Shown here: piece after piece, positions 54,845-64,000 of the stretch
How the letters are laid out: the number at the start of each line of letters is the position of its first letter
Numbering within the stretch: the first letter of the stretch is position 1
From: Cricetomys ansorgei
Lineage: Eukaryota; Chordata; Mammalia; Rodentia; Nesomyidae
Reading direction: 5' to 3'
NCBI GenBank assembly: GCA_026225945.1
Contig: JAMJFZ010000701.1
Location: forward strand, 1 to 64,000
Length of the DNA stretch: 64,000 nucleotides
The notes under the pieces: generated by a model
Databases searched by the model: none
Seen by the model: the letters and a program-made list of their open reading frames with translations, nothing else
What the model was told of the DNA's origin: nothing
Translations under genes and position numbers: made by a program

Positions 54845-57800
54845 TGTGTGTTCCTTCCAGATATGATGTCATACATTGGCATTGATGGTGTCACATCAAC
54901 TTATTTATGATATCAGTTTATTTTGATTAGATATCATATTTTACATTGATATTTTTACTTAATATCAATTATGACATCTGTTCCTGGCATTTGTACCATC
55001 ACATCCCTGTAATTGGCCAACCAAAACTGATATCACATCCTTCTTTTGATGATCTCATACATTTACACATTACATTGTGGCTGTTACATCATCATAATAA
55101 TGATGTAATTTTCTTCCCACTTTGATACCATATTGATATTTTGATGTCACATCATGCAAATTATGATTTTATGCCCTTCCAAGTATGTTGTCATGTCATT
55201 CCTATTATGATGTCATATATTCATATTATTGGTTTCACATCCACAAGGTTTTGGTGTTATTTTGTTCCACTTATGAAGTCATAAATTTCTATTGATAGTA
55301 CCACATAATCCCTATTATGGTGTCACATGCTTCGTATTGTGATATGTCACATGCTTCCTATGCTCCCTTTCAATTGTGTGGTCACAAATAATGTTGAAGG
55401 TATCATATCTTCACGATTATGATGTCCTTCCAAATATCCTGTCATATACTTCTTGTTATGATGTCATATATTTACATTGTTGATGTCACATCAAAAACAA
55501 TTATGATGTCAGTTTTTTTTCAATTTTGCTGTCCTATATGTACATTGATGATATCACATTTCTCAACTATGCTGTAATGTCCTTCCAATATTCAAGTTAC
55601 CTGTCATAATATGATGTCACTTATTTACCTCGCTGTCACATCATCATGATTTTGTGGTTGTTTTCCATAAATTATGCTGTCATTTATTTACACTATTTTG
55701 CCACATAATCCTGATTATAATGTCAAATCCTTCCAATAAGCACATCTTTTCCTCTCAGTTTTGTCAGATATTTAGGTTGATGGTATTACATCGCCACAAT
55801 AATAATGCCAGTTATTTCAAATTATGCTGTTACATACTTCATGTTATTATGTCATACATTTTCTTCCCTTTACTATGGCCTATATTTTCATTGATAGGAT
55901 TTTATCACATCACCCCATGTATGTAACTTTCTGTTCGTTATGTTATTATATATTTTCACTGTTGATGTCACATTATCACAATTATGATGGTAGTTTCTTC
56001 ACATTATATTACATACTGACATAGATGATGTCACATAACCCAAATTATGTTGTTGCATCTTTCTAAATAGCACATCATTTCCTTCCAATTGTGATATAAC
56101 ACACTTACCTTAATAATGTCACATCCTCCCAATTATGAAATCAGTTCCTTCCAATTATACTGCCATACCCTTCTTTTATTATTTCATATATTTACACTGA
56201 TGATATCATTGCAATTGTGATGTTGGTTTCTTTCAATTATGGTGTCATATATTGACAGTGATGATGGTACGTAATCCATATTATTCTGCCAATTGTCACA
56301 TCATTTTCCTTCCAATTGTGGTCGAACATCCTTAACAATGATAGTGTCACATCTCAATAATGATGGCAGTTCTTTCCATTTATGCTGTCATATATTTTAT
56401 TATGATGTCATATATTTACATTGTTGACATCACATCTTCTTAATTATGGCATCAGTTTATTCCAATTATGTTGTCATATATTGATATTGAAGGTGTCACA
56501 TCATGCCAATTTGATGTAAATTCCTTCCAAATTTGATGTCACATCCTTATTGGGATGTCATATATTTACATTGTTGATGTAAACTTATCACAATTATGAT
56601 GTCAGTTTCTTCCAATTACGGTGTCATATAGTTACACTGCAAGTGAAACTTAATTCCATTTATCATTTTTTATCCTCCAATTATCACATCATTTCCTACC
56701 AATTGAGATGTCACATACTTGTATTGATTGTGTCACATAATTATGTTGTCAGTTCCTTCACATTATGCTATCATTTCTTATTATGATACCATATATTTAT
56801 ATTGTTTGCAAAACATCATATTGACTGTAATGTGCTTTCTTCTAATAAGGTGTCCTATATTTGCATGGTTGATGTCATATCATGATTATGATGTCAGTTT
56901 CATTCAATTATGGTGACATATGTACACTGATTATACTATTATGATCCATATTAAGATGCTTTATTCTTACAATATCACATCATTTCCTTCCAATTGTGAT
57001 GTCACCATGTCATATTGATGGTGTCACATCATTCAAATTATGATGTAAGTTCTTCCCAATTTAGCTGTCAAATCATTCATATTATATCATACATATACAT
57101 TGTTGATATTTGTCACTACATTTATGATGTTCTTTCCTTATTATTTTGTCATGCAGCTCATATTATGATGACTTATATTTACATTGCTGTTGTCACATCA
57201 TCCCAATTATGATGTCAATATCTTCCAATTATGATATCATATATTTATAATATTCATGTCAAAATTGTTGTCAGTTTCTTCCATTGTGATATCTTTAATG
57301 TCATTGACGATGTAACATAATCCACATTATGATGTCCTATCCTCCAATTATCATGTCATATTCTTGAAATTGTGATGTCTCAGATCAACTTTGATAGTGT
57401 CATGTCATCAGAATTATGATGAAAGTTCCCTCATTCTTATTATGATGTCATAAATTTACATTGTTGATGTCATATGCTGATTATGCTTTCACACTCTTCA
57501 TTATCTGAGGTCATATATTTATACTGTTGAAGTAGCATCGTGCTTATGATGTTCACTCCTTCCAATTATGCTTTCACTTTCCTATTTTGATGTCATCTTT
57601 ATATATCATTGATGTCACATCATCATAATTATGATGCCAGTCCTTCCTATTATGCCATGTCTCAATTTTTGATGACATATAGTTACGTAGTTGATGTCAC
57701 ATCATCATGATGGTGATGACAGTTTCTTCAAATTATGAAGTCATATATTGACATTGATAATTCCACATAGTTCCAAATATGCTAGTACTTTCATAATTCA

Positions 57801-59316
57801 ATGACATTCTTATGTTCAGATATATATATAGATTTTTATGCCATACTTTTGTCACTTTTTTCTAATTAATATGTCACATTAATGGTGGAACATCATCAAT
57901 TATGGTATAAGTTCCTTGCAAGTATGCTGTGATATACTTATTATTAATATTTTATATTTACCTTCTAGATATTAGAAATTTGCAATTATGTCAGTTCCTT
58001 TATGATGATATATATTTACTTTGATGATGTTACATAATCCACATTATGATGCCATGTCCTTCTAAGTATCAGGTGATTTGTTTCCAATTTTGATGTCCCA
58101 TTCTTACATTGATAAGGTGGTATTACATCCCAATTATGGTGTCAGCTACTTCCAAATATAATGTCATATCATTCTCATTATGTTGTCATATATTTATGTT
58201 ATTTATTGCACATCATATTATGATGGTGTCACATAATACTAATTATGTTAGCATGTCTCTCCGATTATCCCATTATTTCTTTCTATGATATCACATACAT
58301 TATTTAATAGTGTTATATTATCACGATCATGCTCTCACAACCTTACATTGATTGTGGCACATCATCTCAATTATGATGTCAGTTCATTCCACATCCTCAA
58401 TAGGTATGTCATATATTTACAATTTTGATGTCACATCATCACAATTATGCCTGCTTCTTTGAATTATAATGATGTGTATTTACACTGATGATATCAAATC
58501 ACCTTAATTATGATGTCAATACCTTACAAATATAGCATGTCCTCCTTGTGATGTCATATATTTACATCGATGCCACATAATTCGCATAAGATGTGAAATC
58601 CTTCTTATGACCATGTACTTTTCTTGCAATTGTGATGTTACATACTTATATTGATGCTGTTATGCCATCTCAATTATGATGTCAGTTTCATCCAATTATT
58701 TTGTCATGTGCTTATGATATCATATATTTACATTATTAACACATCATCTTCTGATGCCAGTTTCTTCAAATTGCTATGTCATTTATTGACACTGATAATC
58801 TCCCATAAACCTGATTTTGATGTCAGTTATTTTCAAGTATGATGTCATATATTTACATTGTTTATGTCACAGTATCATTTATGATGTCAGTTTCTTCTGA
58901 TTATGATGAACATTGCTGATGATACATAACCCAAATTAAATCACATTCTTCCAATTATAATATTTCCTTTCAATTATGATGTCACATCCTCAGGTTTATG
59001 GTTACACTTCACCCCTATCATGATGTCAGTTCCGTCCATTCATGCTGTGATAACCTTCTTACTAGGATATCATTTATTTACATTGTTGATGTCACATCAT
59101 CACTTTTATGATGTCATTTCTTCTAATTATGATGGCATATATTTACATTAATGATGATGTCATATAATACACATTATGATGTCATATACTTCCAATAATC
59201 AGGTGATTTCATTCCAATTATGATGACAAATCCTGACATTGATTGTATCACAGCATCCCACTCATGATGTCAGTTCCATTCAATTATGCTGTCGTAACCT
59301 TCTGTGATGATTCCTA
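54845..59316. repeat. 22-bp-based satellite array, copy 2 main block
   Basis: The same TGATGTCA-core array as 39831-44186, colinear at an offset rising from about 15,014 to 15,128, with scattered substitutions and small indels. It begins abruptly at TGTGTGTTCCTTCCAG after non-satellite DNA. Confidence 0.92.
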
Positions 59317-60569
59317 GTGTAGTGAGGGCTCTGTTTCACAAAGTTCCAGTGCTATAATGATCTTGATTGACCCTTCACTGCCCTTGACAGAAATTCACTA
59401 ACACCTTACACTTATATTCTTTACTGTCAAAGGCCACTCACCGAAAGATAGAGTTGGAATAATGTAACAAATGTCGGTGTTAATAAAAATGAAACTAATG
59501 GCAGAACTTTGGGAAATACAAATATGCAGAAATTTGAGTCTTCCTTAGAGTCTAGGACTGAGACATACATTTAGATTATAAATAAATGAAATTAGTAAGC
59601 ATAAGACAGGAGGTGGAAGAAGAACTATTAAAGAAGAAACAAACTAGAGAAATTCTAGAAACTGATGAGCTCTAGCTGGATCATCAGGTTTTCATGTCCA
59701 GCTTCAGAAATAGAGTTAATATGGGCAGGGAGAGAGATCTTGCACTTAATGATAAGTCTTGGTATGTTCCTGAAAATAAATTAAGCGGTTTTAGAAGTCC
59801 TATTGTCCTTTAAACTTTACAGGACTGCAATAAAGATAGGGATTGTATTGAAACAAGAGTTCATGACAGAGTCACAAAAAATGACATTTTAGCTCAATGA
59901 ACTGCCTGTCCTCCTAACCAAACATGTCAAATCAGGACTTTTCTGATAGTATGGAAAGACAAACAGCAGACTGCTTTCGTTTTTTAAGAATCAAAGGAAC
60001 GGATGGTGGTCTTATATTAAACAGAACAGAGAAAGGAGAGAAGAATTTAACAAGGGTCAAAAGTGACTTTTGTTAAAAAGATACGTTTGATGTAACAGGC
60101 ATTATAATCCATTAACTCTATGTTCAACTTAAACAGAGTCAAACTCAAATAGCATCATCCTCTCTAGTATTTCTTTAACCACAAGGCTTCATGACACCAA
60201 TTTTAAGGAGAAAGATGTTGAGTTAAAGAAAACTGATTTTATCGTAATGTTAGCATTTAGTTTTGACAAAATTTACTATTTGCCTGATTTGTTGATTTTA
60301 ATAAACTGATGTAATCAATGAAGACTTTACAAAAATGACTTCCAGAGGGTATGTAGTCAATCATCAAAGTCTTAAATGATTTTGTGTATAAATAAAGCGT
60401 TTGACAGTCACAAATTGTCAGAATATGTCAAGCCATACTGAGATGTGCTTCCTCTCTGTCAGTCTCTTATAAAACAAAACTGAATGGTGTCCTGCATCTG
60501 ATTCTTCTCTCAGCGCTCTTTTATCCATCCCCTTTAAGCTCTACCCTCACCAAGGCTGGACCTCAGCAG
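59317..60569. repeat. Non-satellite island in copy 2
   Basis: Counterpart of 44187-45439, same boundaries and orientation. Confidence 0.85.
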
Positions 60570-61650
60570 TTGTGATTATGATAGCATATACTTACAATGT
60601 TGATCTGACACCATCATGATTATGATGGCAGTTTCTTCTGAATATAATGCCATACCCTTCTTATTACAATGCTGATGTCACAGAATCCACATTAAGAAGT
60701 CACTTCTTTGCAGTTATCACATCATTTCTTTCCAATTATGAAAATATGTCACATCCTCAAGGTGATGTTTGATGGTGTAATTTCCTTCCATTTTTGCAGA
60801 AATATTTTCCTTATTTTGATTTCCTTTCTTTATAGTGTTGAGGTCACATCACAGTTGTGATGTCATTTTCTTACAATTGTGATACAAATGTTTACATTCA
60901 TGATGTCATAAAATCCACATTACGATATCAATCTTACAATGATCAGATAATTTGTTCCAATAATGATGAACTTTTTCTGGCATTAACATTGTCACATCAT
61001 CCAAATTATGATGTCTGTTCTGTCCAACCATGCTTTCATGCAGTTTTTATTATGGTGCCATATATTTACATCATCGACCTCAGGTCATCATGATTATGGT
61101 GTCCATTTCATCCAATGAGTATTGCATATCCTTAGATTGATGTTAACACATCCCTCTATTTATGATGTCAGTTCCTTTTCATTATGATATCACATACTCA
61201 CGTGGATGACGTCACATTGTTGCTATGCTGTCAGTTTCCTCCCAATAAGATGTCATTTTTTAGCACTGGTGATGTCATATAACCCAAATTATGATATCAT
61301 ATTCTTCCAATTCTCAAATCATTGTCTTCAATTTTTGATATCACGTACTTGCATTGATAGTATCATACCATCTCAAATATTACGTAAACTTCTCCCAATT
61401 CTGATGTCATCTATAAATTGTGATGTGTATTTACATTTTTTGACCTTACTCCATCACAATTATTATGCCAGTTTTTTCTAATTTTGATGACATATATTTT
61501 ACATTCATGATGATGTCATGTTGTCCACATTAAGACGCTCTATCCTTCATTCAATCACATTTTTCTTCTAATTGTGATGACGCAGGCCTAGGATTTCAGT
61601 GTCACGTCATCAAAATTGTATCACATATTTACATTGTTGTTGTCACAGAA
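60570..61650. repeat. 22-bp-based satellite array, copy 2 second block
   Basis: Counterpart of 45440-46099 but about 420 bp longer. The extra part holds more CpG-containing versions of the core (see findings). Confidence 0.88.
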
Positions 61651-62245
61651 GACTGCAGTGATCAACAATGGCTCAAGATTTTCAATCCCCAAGGACATAA
61701 GAACCAACATATGGTGAAATATACAGTGTAACGGTATGTTGATATGTGAGTTCACCTAGGACAACACAGTGGCATAATGATAGATGAAATCCCTGCCAGA
61801 CTTTAGCTGAGGGAACCACTGTCATGGCAAGCATCATTCTGAATAGAGGAAACTAGACTGTTACTGCTCAGGTGTTTTTATTGATATAGAATTCCTCAGG
61901 TGTTCTACTGATTGCACATGCAGAGCATGACCAAATAAATATCCCCCACATAAATCCAACACTTGCAGACACTACAAAACACCAAGACCTAGGCTGCCCC
62001 TCACCCAACAGTGCAAAATTATTTTAAACATAACTAAAAATAAACTTCCACAATTATAGAGGAATATTAAATATACTTGAGTATAAAATATACATACTAA
62101 ACAACAACAACAACAAAACTACACACCTACAGCATCTCAACTGCTCGCTGCCTGTTGGTTGCATGAGAGGGAATCATAAGAATTTTTCTGGGGTCATCAG
62201 GAAACTTTTATGATCTCACAGTCACAATTTAATTGCGGTGTTTGG
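61651..62245. other. Copy 2-specific segment
   Basis: Non-satellite DNA with no counterpart in copy 1, including a CAACAACAACAA tract near 62104. No gene is seen. Confidence 0.6.
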
Positions 62246-63416
62246 GTGTCTCTGATTCTTTTACCTACACTTGAGATATTTTGACTCCTACTGGTTTGAC
62301 TCATGCAACCTTGATTTGACTGTTTGTGCCTAGTCTTATTGTATACTTTTGTACTGTATTCTGTTGTATCCTTGTGAGACCTGTTCTTTTCTGATGGGAA
62401 ATAGAAGACCAGTGCATCTGTGAGGGACGAGGGCATGGATAGGTAGAAAGAAAAAAAAACTGATTTCAAGATGTATTATTGTATGAGAGAAGAATACAAT
62501 AAACAAACAAAAAGGGTAAGAAGATGCCACATTAGAGAAAAACACCTACCTCATCAACCAAGGCTTAGTCTAAGAAATGAGTTCAAAATCTGGTGAAGAC
62601 ATACCCAGTGGAGAACTTACCCATTGTGGACACTTCTGAAGACCAAGGTTTCCATTCCATAGTGACAATTCATAGGAAACAAGAATTTCTCCACCAAAAT
62701 TCTTTGATCAACTTATACACAACTGTAACCTATGCCAGCTGGCATTACTACCTTTACTTCTAATGTCAGATGTGAAATCAAGCTTTCAAGACTTGAGCAA
62801 TGGCTTTATTTAAACCAATATATGCTGAAATGATAGGTCGTAGCAGATACTGATGTTGAGTTAAACAAAACAAAAACAAAACCAAGAGCAACAGCATCTG
62901 AGCTTCTACATTCCTGTTGGCTCTTTGACAGGGGATAATGAGAATTTCATTGGTGTCATGAGAAAACCATTGTGATCTCATACACAGTAACAAGTTAATA
63001 AACTTTCTAGTGTCACACAGTTCCCACTCACTCATGACACTTCACTATAAACTTATTTACTTTTTCCAAAATCACAAGTCTATCTTTGAGTTCTAACTCC
63101 TTTTTACTTCTCTTACCAACAATTTAGGTAAAAATGGGCTCTGTAAAGCACTCAAGTGAATGAAGGTATTACATTGCCAGTCTAGTAGATTCATAGATTC
63201 TTAGACATATTTCAGATATTCGTGCTTTCATATCACTAGACTGGAGATGAACACCAATCTGTGTTCTGCCTTCAGATACTTCCCACTCAAAAGGACACAT
63301 GTTCTCTTTAACATGCTCTTTTGAATCGCAGAACCAAAACCCAGTGGAAAGATGCAAAGCAGTTGAGGAAATAGGGTTACAAATATCTCTTCCTGAACAA
63401 ACACACCAAAACTGAG

Positions 63417-63475
<59 letters not shown>

Positions 63476-64000
63476 ATACCTAAGATGGCATACATGCTGA
63501 CAAATATCCACGCTTCTATTGATTCACTAGCACAGGTACCAAGAACAAATACTTATTTGTGGATTCCTGGAAAATTGCCATTTTACCTTGGGAAAAGCTT
63601 TTCAAATGCAATCACAAAGTCTTCGACAATCTAAGGAATAAACTGGAAAAGCTGCTTCCTCACTATTGATATCTTTGGGAATGACCAGAGAAAAAGACAA
63701 CACTCTTGGTTCCTTCTAGACATTCTGCCCACCACCACTCTCCTGTACAACCAGAATCCAGGATCTATTGTACTGCTGAACACTGAATTGTATGCATTTT
63801 GGCCTGCTATGAATTCTCACCAGGAGCAGGCTATGTAATTCAATTGACTGATGAGCTGCTGTTCACACAGATGTCAGTCTATTTCAATCAATATGCTAGA
63901 CACAAGAATAGACAATTGTTCCAACTATAGAAAATACTTAGCTCTGTGATCCATTCATTATAACCTGTATCATTCTGAGCTTCTGTTGATGGTTGTGATT
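62246..64000. repeat. Segmental duplication tail, copy 2
   Basis: It matches 46100-47863 to the last base of the window, so the duplication continues outside. It includes an (AAAAC)n stretch at about 62866-62882. Confidence 0.88.
63418..63472. repeat. (AC)n microsatellite, copy 2
   Basis: Uninterrupted AC tract in the copy 2 tail. Confidence 0.97.

Noticed and set aside
57015..58842. Short frames rich in His, Tyr and Ser in the satellite
   Set aside because: Period-22 satellite read in frame gives such peptides by chance; none has a family motif.
39790..61650. CRISPR-like array of short repeats
   Set aside because: Units abut with no unique spacers, core copies are mutated and the host is a rodent; it is a satellite.
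63169..63495. Cys-Val repeat frames at 47092-47372 and 63169-63495
   Set aside because: They are translation of the AC microsatellites in the duplicated tail.

Overview
The window looks like a murid rodent genome, most likely mouse or a close relative. It carries rodent B1 and B2 SINEs, rodent-type LINE-1 (L1) pieces, a betaretrovirus-like endogenous retrovirus remnant, a KRAB zinc-finger pseudogene of the rodent type and a vomeronasal type-2 receptor (V2R) gene. I cannot separate mouse from rat from the sequence alone. Gene density is very low, and most open reading frames are chance frames in repeats.

1-16.4 kb: one V2R gene on the minus strand. Exons 1 to 5 can be placed with consensus splice sites at 16208-16413, 5889-6177, 4000-4806, 932-1159 and 488-611. 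All phases agree and no stop is seen over 551 codons. The exon for the seven-helix domain must lie beyond the left edge. Intron 1 is about 10 kb and holds L1 debris plus an LTR and broken env gene in the same orientation as the receptor.

16.4-35.2 kb: upstream of the receptor lie L1 pieces (the longest at about 18.05-21.0 kb, plus strand), a B1 and a B2. A diverged tandem duplication of about 3-3.6 kb follows (23.2-26.8 and 26.8-29.7 kb), its first copy split by two later B1 insertions. A KRAB-C2H2 zinc-finger pseudogene sits at 30.9-32.6 kb, and a degenerate minisatellite at 34.1-34.6 kb.

35.2-39.8 kb: a block with broken protein-like frames on the minus strand and a T-rich left end. It may be a decayed retrocopy, but I could not identify the parent.

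39.8-64 kb: the most striking part. A satellite built on a 22-bp unit with a TGATGTCA core fills two blocks of about 4.4 kb, each followed by the same non-satellite island, more satellite and a unique tail. The blocks form a segmental duplication offset by about 15.0-15.1 kb. Copy 1 is 39.8-47.9 kb and copy 2 runs from 54.8 kb off the right edge. They differ by a gap of about 1 kb. Between them are a diverged tandem duplication (48.4-52.1 kb) and an old L1 ORF2 remnant (52.6-54.3 kb).

No gene in the window other than the V2R appears able to make a protein. V2R genes, KRAB zinc-finger genes and repeat-rich duplications often share fast-evolving clusters in rodent genomes, and this window fits that pattern.
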